Positions 34,402 to 43,549 of a stretch of 64,000 nt of DNA are shown here, one piece after another. A program made the translations under genes and the position numbers. The stretch is from Pseudooceanicola spongiae (GTDB lineage: Bacteria > Pseudomonadota > Alphaproteobacteria > Rhodobacterales > Rhodobacteraceae): positions 2,829,501 through 2,893,500 of the forward strand of contig NZ_CP045201.1 in the NCBI RefSeq assembly GCF_014899185.1, given 5' to 3'. The notes under the pieces are model-generated. The model worked only from the letters and a program-made list of their open reading frames with translations. It searched no databases and had not been told where the DNA came from. Numbering within the stretch: the first letter of the stretch is position 1; each line of letters begins with the position of its first letter.

Positions 34402-36042
34402 ATGGACGGCATGATGATGCACCGGCCATTGCTGGTGAAGGAAATCCTAGAATACGGCATTGGCGCCCACCGCCGCAGCGAGATCATCTCGCAGCGCACC
34501 GAGGGCGACATTCACCGCTACACCTACCCCGAAGCGGGCAAGCGAATCGCGCAGCTGGCCCATGCGCTGACCGCCCACGGCGTCGAGATGGGCGACCGCG
34601 TCGCGACTCTGGCCTGGAACGGCTATCGCCACTTTGAGCTGTATTACGCGATTTCCTGCATGGGTGCGGTCTGCCACACGATCAACCCGCGTCTGGCCGC
34701 CGAGCAGCTGATCTATATCGTCAACCATGCCGAGGATAAGCTGATCTTCCTCGACACCACCTTCGTGCCGGTGATCGCCGCCGTGCAGGACCAGCTGCCC
34801 GCCGATGTGACCTATGTGATCATGACCGATCGCGCGCATATGCCCGAAACCCCCTTTCCCGCGCTCTGCTATGAAGAGCTGATCGAGGGTCAGCCGGAGC
34901 AGTTCGCCTGGCCGGACTTCCACGAAGATACCGCCTGCAGCCTCTGCTACACCTCCGGCACCACGGGCAATCCCAAGGGCACGCTCTATTCGCACCGCTC
35001 GACCGTGCTGCATGCGATGATCAGCGCGCTGATGCTGAACGGCAGCTTTGGCGAGGGCAAGAAAGTGCTGCCGGTCGTACCTTTGTTCCACGTCAACGCC
35101 TGGGGCCTGCCCTATTCGGCGTTGCTGGCGGGCGTGTCGCTGGTGATGCCGGGTGCCGCGCTCGACGGGCCCAGCCTGTTCCGCCTGATGGACGCCGAAG
35201 CGGTGCATTCCGCTTGGGGTGTGCCGACCGTCTGGATGGGTCTGCTGGCCGAAATCCGCGCCCAGGGCCGCAAGCCTGAAGGCTTTGTCGAGGTGGTCAT
35301 CGGCGGCTCTGCCGCGCCGAAGTCCATGATCGAGGCGTTTGAGCGTATGGGCACCACCGTCAGCCACGCCTGGGGCATGACCGAGATGTCGCCCGTTGGC
35401 ACCCATGGCGCGCTGCCCTTCTGGATGAACACCCTGCCGTTCGAGGACAAGCTGGCGCAAAAAGCCAAGCAGGGCCGTCGCTGCTTTGGCGTCGACCTCA
35501 AGATCGTGGACGAGGCCGGCGCCCGCCTGCCCCATGATGGCAAGGCCGTGGGCGAGCTGTTCGTGCGCGGCAATACCGTCGCCGCCGGTTACTTCCGCAA
35601 CGAGGAGGCCAGCGCCAAGGCTCTCGACGCTGAGGGCTGGTTCGGCACCGGCGATGTGGCCAGCATCTGCCCCGAAGGCTTTCTGACCGTGCAGGACCGC
35701 GCCAAGGATCTGATCAAGTCGGGCGGCGAATGGATCTCCTCCATCGACCTTGAAAACGCCTGCCTGTCGCATCCCGGCATCGCCAATTGCGCCGCCATCG
35801 GTGTGGCGCATCCGCGCTGGGATGAACGCCCGGTGCTGGTCGCCGTCGCCTCGGGCGAGGCGCGGCCCTCGCTGGACGAGATCAACGCCCATATCGCCGA
35901 GCATTTTGCCAAATGGCAATTGCCCGACGACGTGATCTGGGTCGATGCGCTGCCGATGACCGCCACCGGCAAGGTGTCGAAGCTGAAGCTGCGCCAGCAA
36001 CTGGGCGAGTATAAGCACCCCGAGCTGCGCGAAGCCGTCTGA
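34402..36042 (+). CDS. Medium/long-chain acyl-CoA ligase
   Basis: A 546-residue adenylate-forming ligase. Visible are [20 protein letters not shown] (about residues 181-200), [14 protein letters not shown], the hinge [20 protein letters not shown] and the Lys of [11 protein letters not shown]. This pattern (GGEWISS) is typical of the medium/long-chain FadD-like and alkK-like synthetases. GGAGGAGACGAC precedes the ATG. It is transcribed away from the quinone oxidoreductase, with candidate operators between, and ends at a strong hairpin. Third ligase within 8 kb, so the cluster probably activates several related acids. Confidence 0.93.
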   Translation: MDGMMMHRPLLVKEILEYGIGAHRRSEIISQRTEGDIHRYTYPEAGKRIAQLAHALTAHGVEMGDRVATLAWNGYRHFELYYAISCMGAVCHTINPRLAAEQLIYIVNHAEDKLIFLDTTFVPVIAAVQDQLPADVTYVIMTDRAHMPETPFPALCYEELIEGQPEQFAWPDFHEDTACSLCYTSGTTGNPKGTLYSHRSTVLHAMISALMLNGSFGEGKKVLPVVPLFHVNAWGLPYSALLAGVSLVMPGAALDGPSLFRLMDAEAVHSAWGVPTVWMGLLAEIRAQGRKPEGFVEVVIGGSAAPKSMIEAFERMGTTVSHAWGMTEMSPVGTHGALPFWMNTLPFEDKLAQKAKQGRRCFGVDLKIVDEAGARLPHDGKAVGELFVRGNTVAAGYFRNEEASAKALDAEGWFGTGDVASICPEGFLTVQDRAKDLIKSGGEWISSIDLENACLSHPGIANCAAIGVAHPRWDERPVLVAVASGEARPSLDEINAHIAEHFAKWQLPDDVIWVDALPMTATGKVSKLKLRQQLGEYKHPELREAV

Positions 36043-36048
36043 CACGAC

Positions 36049-36073
36049 TCGGGGCGCTGGATCGGCGCCCCGA
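36049..36073. terminator. Hairpin between convergent ligase and VHL-like genes
   Basis: A 9-bp perfect stem TCGGGGCGC / GCGCCCCGA with a seven-base loop starts a few bases past the ligase stop codon. There is no clear T run. Confidence 0.5.
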
Positions 36074-36129
36074 CCGCCACGTCTCCTCGTGCTTTGTCAA
36101 GCATCCAGAGCCGTCCAAAGGCGGCACTG

Positions 36130-36942
36130 TCACCGGATGTGGATCTGCTGGGACTCCTCGCGCACCTCCAATGGATCGCCAAGGCAGTGCCCGCTGAGGT
36201 CGGTCGCGACATAAAGTGTGCCAAGCGCCGATTGCAGAACATGCTGGCGCTGCAAGGTTCCCAACAGCTCTGGCCTCTCCTTGTATTGCGACAGCAGATA
36301 CAGTTGCACCGGCGCATCGCGCTCATTGATCAGGGTAACCTCGGCCTCAGCGCCATACCCCGGCTCATAGTCTGTCAAATCAGGGCAATCGGCCGCAAGG
36401 CTCGGCACCGGAGACGGCGCGGGGTCGGGCATTCGGCCCGATGCCCCCTCACAGAGCGCAACCATCTTCATCGCCGCGACGGACTGGTGCAGCGAAAACG
36501 CCCCGGTCTGCGCCTGCGGGGCAAAGCTGATATAGCTGCCCTCGGTCTGCAGCGCCTCTGTCACGCTGGCGTCCGCAGCAAATTGCGGCAAACCCTGGTC
36601 CTGCGCAAAGCGCACCACCTGCTGGAGTCCGTTCAGCACAATCGCATGCGACCCGGACACCCCGAACAGCGCATCCGTGCCCAACCGCCACCCGCCGTCC
36701 TGCACCGACAGATAGAGCGAGACACCCCATTCCTGACGCACCGCCGTGCAGCCCGGCGGATCATGCCCGGGGTTTCGCGCATAGACGAACCAGTCGCCGA
36801 CCGTGGCCGCGAAATCCGCACGATAGCCGGTCGCTTCGCGATCCTCCTCCGCCAGACCCGCGCGCACCTCGCCAATCTCTGCCACGGCTGGCGCACAGAT
36901 CAGCAAAAGTCCGAACACCCCTGAGAGGAGTCTGAAAAGCAT
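36130..36942 (-). CDS. Exported protein with C-terminal VHL-beta-like domain
   Basis: A 270-residue protein with a signal peptide (MLFRLLSGVFGLLLICAPAV, cleaved near residue 21). The first 180 residues contain cysteines at about 65, 164 and 186 but no domain I can name. Residues about 200-260 look like a bacterial von Hippel-Lindau beta domain: EVTLINERDAPVQLYLL, a GTL turn, then LYVATDLSGHCLG, as in small secreted proteins that pair this fold with other modules. Function unknown. It is downstream of the array at 37.05 kb and converges with the ligase gene. Confidence 0.6.
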   Translation of the reverse strand: MLFRLLSGVFGLLLICAPAVAEIGEVRAGLAEEDREATGYRADFAATVGDWFVYARNPGHDPPGCTAVRQEWGVSLYLSVQDGGWRLGTDALFGVSGSHAIVLNGLQQVVRFAQDQGLPQFAADASVTEALQTEGSYISFAPQAQTGAFSLHQSVAAMKMVALCEGASGRMPDPAPSPVPSLAADCPDLTDYEPGYGAEAEVTLINERDAPVQLYLLSQYKERPELLGTLQRQHVLQSALGTLYVATDLSGHCLGDPLEVREESQQIHIR

Positions 36943-37044
36943 CGCAGCTGTACCCCGGTTCCGGTCAGGCACCAAACCTGACCGCTGACTGAGGCGCAGC
37001 CTATCGCGGCGCGCGTTAACAACCGGTTCCCGGGCAAAAGGCGC

Positions 37045-37098
37045 ACCGTTCAGATACCGACCGGATACCGGCGCAATACCGACAGGCCGTTTCGGGCC
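37045..37098 (+). repeat. 11-bp-period ACCG array, copy B
   Basis: ACCG starts at 37045, 37056, 37067 and 37078, exactly 11 bp apart; the last three are ATACCG. It is followed by ACAGGCCGTTTCGG. The preceding GGGCAAAAGGCGC resembles the start of copy C. It lies in the 246-base gap between the VHL-like gene and livF. Confidence 0.75.
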
Positions 37099-37138
37099 GT
37101 TTCGGCGATTAACCTTTCGCGCCCGGCAGACATGCAAA

Positions 37139-37166
37139 CCCCGCCCGGATGTCTCACCGGACGGGG
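37139..37166 (-). terminator. Terminator hairpin after livF
   Basis: CCCCGCCCGG and CCGGACGGGG pair with one mismatch around an eight-base loop. The minus strand continues GTTTGC. It lies 22 bases past the livF stop codon and would end the five-gene liv operon. Confidence 0.55.
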
Positions 37167-37188
37167 GCATGCGGGCCGAAAGAGGCGT

Positions 37189-37911
37189 TCAGACCTCCAG
37201 CCACTCCTTGCGGATGTCGTCACGGGTGGCGAAATCCTCGGGCGTGCCGCCATAGACAATCTCGCCGTGGCCCATCACGTAGACCCGGTCGGCAATCCTC
37301 AGCGCGATCGACAGCTTCTGTTCCACCAACAGGATCGAGACCCCGGCCTTGGCGATTTCCGCAATCATATCACCGACTTGCTGGACGATCAGCGGGGCGA
37401 GGCCCTCGGTCGGCTCGTCGATGATGATGAGGTCGGGGTCGCCCATCAGCGTCCGGCACATCGTCAGCATCTGCTTTTCGCCGCCCGACAGCACCCCCGC
37501 CGGGTTGTCCGCACGCCGCGCCAGGTTGGGGAACATGTCGAGCATTTGCTGAATGGTCCACTTGCCCGGCCGCCGCATGTCCTTGATCCCCAGCAGCAGG
37601 TTCTGGCGCACCGTCATCGCCGGGAAAATATCCCTGCTTTCAGGCACATAGCCCAGACCCAGCCGCGCGATCTTGTGGTTGGGCATGCCGGAAATCTCTT
37701 GCCCCTTGAACCGGATCGAGCCGACTGGCGCGACCTCGCCCATGATCGCCTTGGCGGTGGTCGAGCGTCCGACCCCGTTGCGCCCGAGCAGCGCAATCAC
37801 CTCACCCGGCATGATCTCCATGTTTACACCGTTGAGAACATGGGACTTTCCGTAGTAGGCGTGCAAGTCCTTGATCGCCAGCATCGGCTCGATCGTCGTC
37901 GCCATGTTCAT
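37189..37911 (-). CDS. livF: Branched-chain-amino-acid-type ABC ATPase LivF
   Basis: A 240-residue ATPase of the HAAT (LivF) group, powering import across the inner membrane with LivG and LivHM. The Walker A region reads LLGRNGVGRST: the usual Lys is Arg at residue 49. The signature VLSGGEKQML and Walker B LIIIDEPTEGLAP are intact. The start overlaps the end of livG by ATGA. Neighbouring acyl-CoA genes suggest that the cargo is an organic acid or amino-acid-derived compound rather than leucine as such; that part is inference. Confidence 0.93.
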   Translation of the reverse strand: MNMATTIEPMLAIKDLHAYYGKSHVLNGVNMEIMPGEVIALLGRNGVGRSTTAKAIMGEVAPVGSIRFKGQEISGMPNHKIARLGLGYVPESRDIFPAMTVRQNLLLGIKDMRRPGKWTIQQMLDMFPNLARRADNPAGVLSGGEKQMLTMCRTLMGDPDLIIIDEPTEGLAPLIVQQVGDMIAEIAKAGVSILLVEQKLSIALRIADRVYVMGHGEIVYGGTPEDFATRDDIRKEWLEV

Positions 37912-38675
37912 GCCGGAACTCCCTCTTCGACTTCTTCACCCAGATAGGCTTCACGCACCTTCGGATCGCCGCGAATTTCCTCCGGCGTGCCGGTCGCGAT
38001 GATCTCGCCATAGACCAGAACACTGATCCGGTCGGCGAGGTTGAAGACCACGCCCATGTCATGTTCGACAATCAGCAAGGTCTTGCCATGGCTGGCTTTT
38101 TCGATCAGCGCCACGGCGCGATCCGTCTCCGAATGGCTCATGCCCGCGGTCGGTTCATCCAGCAGGATAACCTCTGCCCCACCCGCGATGGTGATCGCGA
38201 TTTCCAGCGTGCGCTGGTCGGCATAGGGCAGCAGCGTCGCGGGCAAATGCGCCTTGTCGATCAGCCCGACGTCCTCAAGAATTGCGGCTGTCTTTTCAGA
38301 CACTTCGCGCAGGTTGCCGATATTGCGCCAGAAGGAATAGCCGTAGCCCATCGAATAGAGCACACCACACCGCACGTTCTCGCGCACCGTCATATTGGTG
38401 AAGATGTTGGAGACCTGAAAGCTGCGCGACAGTCCCATACGGTTGATCTCGAACGGTTTTTTCCCCGAGATCTTGTCGCCATTCAGCCAGATTTCCCCCG
38501 AGGTCGGCAGGAACCGCCCCGAGATCAGGTTGAACAGCGTCGACTTGCCCGCGCCATTCGGCCCGATGATCGCGTGGCGTTCGCCTTTTTCGATCTGCAG
38601 ATTAACGCCCTGAATGATCTTGGCAGGCCCGAAAGACTTTTTCAGATCAATCAGTTGCAGTGCTTCCCCGGTCAT
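37908..38675 (-). CDS. livG: Branched-chain-amino-acid-type ABC ATPase LivG
   Basis: A 255-residue ATPase with Walker A GPNGAGKSTL (about residues 37-46), signature in the LPYADQRTLEIA variant usual for LivG, and Walker B VILLDEPTAGMS. The frame is open 81 bases upstream, but AGGTGACGAC before this ATG and the ATGA overlap with livM support this start. It pairs with LivF, whose Walker A lysine is altered, so LivG may be the main hydrolysing subunit if that change is harmful. Confidence 0.94.
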   Translation of the reverse strand: MTGEALQLIDLKKSFGPAKIIQGVNLQIEKGERHAIIGPNGAGKSTLFNLISGRFLPTSGEIWLNGDKISGKKPFEINRMGLSRSFQVSNIFTNMTVRENVRCGVLYSMGYGYSFWRNIGNLREVSEKTAAILEDVGLIDKAHLPATLLPYADQRTLEIAITIAGGAEVILLDEPTAGMSHSETDRAVALIEKASHGKTLLIVEHDMGVVFNLADRISVLVYGEIIATGTPEEIRGDPKVREAYLGEEVEEGVPA

Positions 38676-39940
38676 GTCGTCACCTCGTTTTCTGCCCGTG
38701 CCGCCTGGCGCAGCAACAGCGCGCCAAGGGCAAAGGGCACCACAACCACGATCCATGTCAGCAGCGAGCCGTGATGCAACGCCAGCCCGAACGGTTCAAA
38801 CACCTCGCCGTAGCCATCCGACCAGCGGAAGGCGACTTCGACCAGCGTGATGGTTGAGACGGCCATCAGCGCCAGCCCCAGCAGACGGATTGCCCAACTG
38901 CCTGCAACTTCACGGAATTTTCCGCCACTGATGATGTCCCAGGTGCCATAGACCACACCCGCGATGCCATCCGGCACAAACATCACCACACCAACGAACA
39001 TCAGGCCGAGGTACAGCAGCCAGCCCGCCGTATAGTCGCTGAGGTTGCTGCCCATGTAGGTCATCACTATGGCCCCCATGATCGGCCCGGTGAAGTAGCG
39101 GATGCCGCCCACGTAAGCCGCGATCAGGATCGCACCTGAAGGCACCAGCGACAGGTTCTCCGGCGTGAAGATCTCGTCCTGCACGGCGGACATGCCCCCA
39201 GCAAGGCCCGCGAAAGCCCCGGCGAAGATGAACACCAGATAGCGCACACGCTGCGGATTATAGCCAACGAACTCAACACGTTCGGGATTGTCACGCGTCG
39301 CCTCGCTCAGCTTTCCCAGTGGTGTGCGGGTGAAGGCGTACATGCCGACGACGCCGACAAAGGTCCAGAAGGCGATGTACCAATAGACGTCCTCCAACGG
39401 GCCCAGCGTCAGGCCCAGGAACTCATGTCCGCCCATGCGGTCGGCCGAGATCCCCATTTCGCCGCCGAACAGGCTGTCGAACATGAAGCCCGCCGCCGCC
39501 ACCAGCTCGGCCACGCCGAGCGAGATCATTGCAAACGGTGTCCCCGCCCGGCGGCACGACGGCCAGCCGATGACGGCCCCCGCCAGCGCACCAGCCGCAA
39601 AGCCGAAGGCGGGCATCGAGAAGACAGGCACCGCGCCCCAGATCCCCGACCCGGCGGCGATCCAGTTCATCACGTGCACACAGAAGTAGCCGCCAAGCCC
39701 AAGGTAGACCGCATGCCCAAAGGACAGCATCCCCGCGCGCCCCAGCAACATGTTGAACGACAAGGCGAAAACAATGTTGATGCCCATGTGGTTCATCAGC
39801 GTCAGCGTCGTGCGCGACGGCCCGAACAGCGGGATCACCGCCAGCGCCAGCGCGAACAGGATCATCGGCAGAACGCGCTGACGGAATTTCTCGGCCCGGC
39901 TGGGCGCGAGGTTGACGTAAGTTGTTGTCATGTCGGTCAT
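38672..39940 (-). CDS. livM: Branched-chain-amino-acid-type ABC permease LivM, extended
   Basis: A 422-residue inner-membrane permease. The family core has NIVFALSFNMLLGRAGMLSFG, a GYYSRLI-like loop region represented by TPLGKLSEATRDN, and YFTGPIMGAIV. The final 100 or so residues add about two more membrane helices (AIRLLGLALMAVSTITLVEV and LLTWIVVVVPFALGALLL) beyond the usual length of about 320-350. Both ends overlap neighbours by ATGA (livH before, livG after), so the operon is tightly coupled. Confidence 0.92.
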   Translation of the reverse strand: MTDMTTTYVNLAPSRAEKFRQRVLPMILFALALAVIPLFGPSRTTLTLMNHMGINIVFALSFNMLLGRAGMLSFGHAVYLGLGGYFCVHVMNWIAAGSGIWGAVPVFSMPAFGFAAGALAGAVIGWPSCRRAGTPFAMISLGVAELVAAAGFMFDSLFGGEMGISADRMGGHEFLGLTLGPLEDVYWYIAFWTFVGVVGMYAFTRTPLGKLSEATRDNPERVEFVGYNPQRVRYLVFIFAGAFAGLAGGMSAVQDEIFTPENLSLVPSGAILIAAYVGGIRYFTGPIMGAIVMTYMGSNLSDYTAGWLLYLGLMFVGVVMFVPDGIAGVVYGTWDIISGGKFREVAGSWAIRLLGLALMAVSTITLVEVAFRWSDGYGEVFEPFGLALHHGSLLTWIVVVVPFALGALLLRQAARAENEVTT

Positions 39941-40869
39941 ACCTCACGGTCTCCCATCAATCCGGTCGGTCGCACCATCAGCACCAGCACCAGCAACAGG
40001 AATGGCAGCATCGGCGCCATTGAGGCGATGGTGATTCCACCAACCTCGGATGTGCCTGCGAGCCCCAGAAAGCCGAAGATATCCGCCAGAGAGGCGTTGA
40101 TCGACACGGCCGAGGTCTGCAGCAGGCCAATCAGCATCGCGGCGATAAAGGCGCCCTCAAGGCTGCCAAGCCCGCCGACGACCACGACCACGAAGACAAT
40201 CGGCCCCATCTGCACCGCCATCGCCGGATCGGTGATGAAGTAGTTGCCCCCGATAACCCCCGCGAGTCCCGCCAGCGCACAACCGGCGCCAAAGACCATC
40301 ATGAAGATCATCGGCACGTTATGCCCCAGGTGTCCGACCATATGCGGATGCGTCAGCGCCGCCTGAATGATCAGCCCGGCGCGGGTGCGACGCAGCAGAT
40401 ACCACAGCGCCACCAGCATCAGGATGGCCACCAGCAGGATAAAGATCCGATACGCCGGATATTGCGCACCGTAGAGGGTGAACAGCGGAAAATCCAGCAA
40501 TTCCGGCACCTTGTAGTTCACGGCAGTGCGGCCCCAGAAGATCTTGACGACTTCGTCGATCAGATAGGCCAGCCCGAAGGTGAACAGCAGCTCGGCGACA
40601 TGGCCACGGGCGTGGACCTTGCGCAGCCCATACCGCTCGACCACCATGCCCGCCAGTCCGACAAGAACCGGGGCAATGAACAGCGCGATCCAGAAGTTGG
40701 ACCCCTCCATGAGCGTATAGGCGAAATAGGCGCCCAGCATGTAAAAACTGGCATGGGCGAAGTTCAGAACCCCCATCATCGAAAAGATGAGCGTCAGCCC
40801 ACTGGACAGCATGAAGAGCAGAAGCCCGTAAATCACACCATTCAGCAAGGCAAAGACAACCGTTTCCAT
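39937..40869 (-). CDS. livH: Branched-chain-amino-acid-type ABC permease LivH
   Basis: A 310-residue permease with the family opening LLNGVIYGLLLFMLSSGLTL, then IFSMMGVLNFAHASFYMLGAY, and GLGSLEGAFIAAMLIGLL near the C terminus. About eight membrane helices are expected. It is the first of the four tightly overlapping transporter genes after livK. A 100-base gap with a hairpin separates it from the binding protein. Confidence 0.94.
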   Translation of the reverse strand: METVVFALLNGVIYGLLLFMLSSGLTLIFSMMGVLNFAHASFYMLGAYFAYTLMEGSNFWIALFIAPVLVGLAGMVVERYGLRKVHARGHVAELLFTFGLAYLIDEVVKIFWGRTAVNYKVPELLDFPLFTLYGAQYPAYRIFILLVAILMLVALWYLLRRTRAGLIIQAALTHPHMVGHLGHNVPMIFMMVFGAGCALAGLAGVIGGNYFITDPAMAVQMGPIVFVVVVVGGLGSLEGAFIAAMLIGLLQTSAVSINASLADIFGFLGLAGTSEVGGITIASMAPMLPFLLLVLVLMVRPTGLMGDREV

Positions 40870-40910
40870 GGTGTCCCCCCTGGTCTGAGCCGCCCCGATC
40901 AGGGGACGGA

Positions 40911-40940
40911 GGGCGTCACACCCCGAAAGGAGTGACGCCC
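40911..40940 (-). terminator. Intra-operon hairpin between livK and livH
   Basis: A 9-bp perfect stem GGGCGTCAC (40911-40919) / GTGACGCCC (40932-40940) with a 12-base loop lies 28 bases past the livK stop codon. There is no T run; it is likely an RNA-stabilising or partial-termination stem that raises binding-protein mRNA over the permeases. Confidence 0.5.
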
Positions 40941-40968
40941 GGATTGCGGTGAAGAGAGGAGCCCGAGG

Positions 40969-42204
40969 TTACTCGGGCCGTTCCATTTTGCAGGTCGTCG
41001 GCGTCGAGGCGGCCTCGGCGGAAATCGCGCCGCCATCCACCAGGCGCCAGCCCAGATCGGTGTTGTCCACACCATATTTCTGGTCTTTCGCGACCGTGGT
41101 CACGAACAGGTTCTGCTGCAGCTGGTGATCTTCTGCACGCATGGTCGCAGGACCATAGGCGGCCTGAACTTCAAGGCCTTCCATGGCTTTTGCCACGGCG
41201 ATCGGCTCGACGCTGCCGGCTTTTTCGGCTGCGGCATCGAACATTTCCAGCGTCGTGAAGGCGCGGTCGTAGTAATAGTCGTACTGCGGGAACCGCTGCT
41301 TGTACTCTTCGATCATCGCGTACTGCTCGGGCGAGGCGTCGAGGTTCGTGACCCCTTCGCTGACCTGATACAGCGTGTCGATGGCCCCTTCACCCAGCGC
41401 GGCAACCGCGCCGTTCGAGCCGCCGTAGAAAGTCAGGTATGGAATCTTCTGCCCGGCGTCTGCTGCGGCTTTCACCAGCAGCGTCATGTCCTGACCCCAG
41501 TTGCCGGTGATCACGGCATCGGCCCCGGACGAGATGATCTTCTGCACGTAGGGGGTGAAATCCTTCACCTTGGCCAGCGGGTGCAGCTCGTTCCCGACGA
41601 TCTCGATGTCGGGGCGTTTTTCCTTCAGCTGCGCCACGGCGGCGGCAGCAACGGCCTCGCCATGCACATAGTCCTGGCCGATGATGTAGACCTTCTTGAT
41701 GTCATCCCGCTTGGCAACCCAGTCGGTGATGGCATTCATTTTCATGTCCGTATGGGCATCAAAACGGAAGTGCCAGAAGGAACAGGCTTCGTTCGTGAAA
41801 GCGGGTGTAACGGCGGCATAGTTGAAGAAAAGGACTTCTTCGCCGGGGTTACGGGCGTTGTGCTTGCTGACCGCCTCGATGATGGCCGAGGCCACGGACG
41901 ACCCGTTGCCCTGCAGGATGTAGCGCGCGCCGCTGTCGATCGCCTTCTGCAACTGGACCAGCGATTCTTTCGGGCTGACCTTGTTGTCGTAGGGCACGAT
42001 TTCGATGTCGTCGCCATTCACGCCGCCGTTGGCATTGATATGCTCGGCTGCCAGCATGAAGGATTGCAGGGCGGGTTCGCCCGATGACGCCATCGCACCC
42101 GAAAGCGGGTCGATGAAGGCCATCTTGATCGTATCCGCATGCGCCGCCGTTACGGCAATCGCAGAAACGGCAGCCGCGAGAACGGCAGTCCTAGTTGATC
42201 GCAT
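40969..42204 (-). CDS. livK: ABC transporter substrate-binding protein, LivK/HAAT family
   Basis: A 411-residue periplasmic binding protein. The signal peptide is MRSTRTAVLAAAVSAIAVTA followed by AHA-DT. The mature part begins IKMAFIDPLSGAMASSGEP, typical of the HAAT family, and has MKMNAITDWV and VIIGQDY-like segments of the periplasmic-binding fold (YIIGQDYVHGEA). The ligand cannot be read off; members bind branched-chain amino acids, amides, urea, aromatic acids and short acids. The in-frame frame extends 390 bases upstream antisense to the dehydrogenase gene; the signal peptide and GGGAGGAGACAACG fix this start. Confidence 0.93.
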   Translation of the reverse strand: MRSTRTAVLAAAVSAIAVTAAHADTIKMAFIDPLSGAMASSGEPALQSFMLAAEHINANGGVNGDDIEIVPYDNKVSPKESLVQLQKAIDSGARYILQGNGSSVASAIIEAVSKHNARNPGEEVLFFNYAAVTPAFTNEACSFWHFRFDAHTDMKMNAITDWVAKRDDIKKVYIIGQDYVHGEAVAAAAVAQLKEKRPDIEIVGNELHPLAKVKDFTPYVQKIISSGADAVITGNWGQDMTLLVKAAADAGQKIPYLTFYGGSNGAVAALGEGAIDTLYQVSEGVTNLDASPEQYAMIEEYKQRFPQYDYYYDRAFTTLEMFDAAAEKAGSVEPIAVAKAMEGLEVQAAYGPATMRAEDHQLQQNLFVTTVAKDQKYGVDNTDLGWRLVDGGAISAEAASTPTTCKMERPE

Positions 42205-42261
42205 CGTTGTCTCCTCCCAAAGATGGAAAACAGGGTATGCTGTTCCCGTCCTCCTGCCTAG

Positions 42262-42290
42262 ATGAAAAGGTTTCCGTCGCGGGTTGTCAA
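42262..42290 (-). promoter_or_regulatory. Promoter candidate for livKHMGF
   Basis: On the minus strand, TTGACA (42285-42290) and TTTCAT (42262-42267) are separated by 17 bases, 58 bases before the livK start. The -35 box is perfect; the -10 box matches the consensus in four of six positions. Confidence 0.45.
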
Positions 42291-42346
42291 GCAAACTGTG
42301 AAATTCTATTCTGCAATGCAAAACATCAACCGTAGGGGAGGACGGG

Positions 42347-43540
42347 ATGCTTGACTTTTCTGAGGAACCGGAGCGTTTCCGCGCAGGAATCACAGCCTGG
42401 ATCGAGGCGCATTGCGCCGCTGAGCTGCGCAACCCCGCATCTGGCGAGGCTGAAATCTGCTGGGGCGGCAAGCGCTGGACCTTTTCCAGCGACGCACAGC
42501 GCGACTGGATGCAGGCCGCCGCCGCTGAAGGGATGACCGCCCCGCGCTGGCCGGTCGAGTATGGCGGCGCCGGTCTGACCCGCGCCCAGGACAAAATCTA
42601 CCGCGAGGAGCTTGCCCGCCTGAACGCCCCGACCCCGCTGGAGAGCTTCGGCCTCTGGATGCTCGGCCCCGCTCTGCTGGCCTTCGGCACCCACGCGCAA
42701 AAACTCCACTACCTGCCCCAGATCACCCGAGGAGAGATTCGCTGGTGTCAGGGCTATTCCGAACCCGGCGCTGGCAGTGACCTCGCCTCCGTCCAGACGC
42801 GGGCCGAGGACAAGGGCGATCACTGGGTTGTCACCGGCTCCAAGATCTGGACCTCCTACGCCGACCGCGCCGACTGGATTTTCGCCCTCGTGCGCACCGA
42901 CCGCGACGCGCCCAAGCACAAGGGCATCTCCTTCATGCTGATCGACATGGAGGCGGCGGGCGTCACGACCCGCCCCATCCGTCTGATCTCCGGTGCCTCG
43001 CCCTTCTGCGAGACCTTCTTTGACGGTGTGATCGTCCCCAAGGTGGATGAAAACGGCAATTCCCGCATCGTGGGAGAGCTCAATCGCGGCTGGGATGTCG
43101 CCAAACACCTGCTGACGCACGAGCGTGAGATGATCGGCGGCGGTGCGCGTGGCCTGCTCGGCGGGCGCTCCCTCGGGGCGTTTCTTGAGTCGCAGGAGCC
43201 CGGCATCATGGCCGATCCGATCCTGCGGGCCGAGGCGATGACGCTGGAAATCGACAGCCTCGCCACTGCCATGACGCTGGAACGCTACGGCGATATGGCC
43301 AAGCAGGGCGGCGTCGGTGATGCCAGCGCCATGCTGAAATACGCCGGAACCGAGCTGAACAAGCGCCGGTACGAATTGCTGATGTCGATCACAGGCAGCG
43401 ATGGCGTCGCATGGGACGGCCCTCAGGGGGCGCTGGCCCCCGACTGGCTGCGCACCAAGGCGAACTCGATCGAGGGCGGCACCAGCGAGGTGATGCTCGA
43501 CATCCTGTCCAAGCGCGTCCTGCAACTGCCGACTCAATAG
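42347..43540 (+). CDS. Acyl-CoA dehydrogenase, catalytic-subunit type
   Basis: A 397-residue FAD enzyme with CQGYSEPGAGSDLASVQT, then SKIWTSYADRADWIFALVRT, and the C-terminal IEGGTSEVMLDI block, where the Glu is in the position of the usual catalytic base. It is followed nine bases later by a second, shorter dehydrogenase that lacks that Glu, as in the heteromeric acyl-CoA dehydrogenases of steroid side-chain oxidation. The ribosome site GGGGAGGACGGG is strong. It is the first gene of an eight-gene plus-strand operon and is divergent from livK. Confidence 0.92.
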   Translation: MLDFSEEPERFRAGITAWIEAHCAAELRNPASGEAEICWGGKRWTFSSDAQRDWMQAAAAEGMTAPRWPVEYGGAGLTRAQDKIYREELARLNAPTPLESFGLWMLGPALLAFGTHAQKLHYLPQITRGEIRWCQGYSEPGAGSDLASVQTRAEDKGDHWVVTGSKIWTSYADRADWIFALVRTDRDAPKHKGISFMLIDMEAAGVTTRPIRLISGASPFCETFFDGVIVPKVDENGNSRIVGELNRGWDVAKHLLTHEREMIGGGARGLLGGRSLGAFLESQEPGIMADPILRAEAMTLEIDSLATAMTLERYGDMAKQGGVGDASAMLKYAGTELNKRRYELLMSITGSDGVAWDGPQGALAPDWLRTKANSIEGGTSEVMLDILSKRVLQLPTQ

Positions 43541-43549
43541 GAATTTCCC

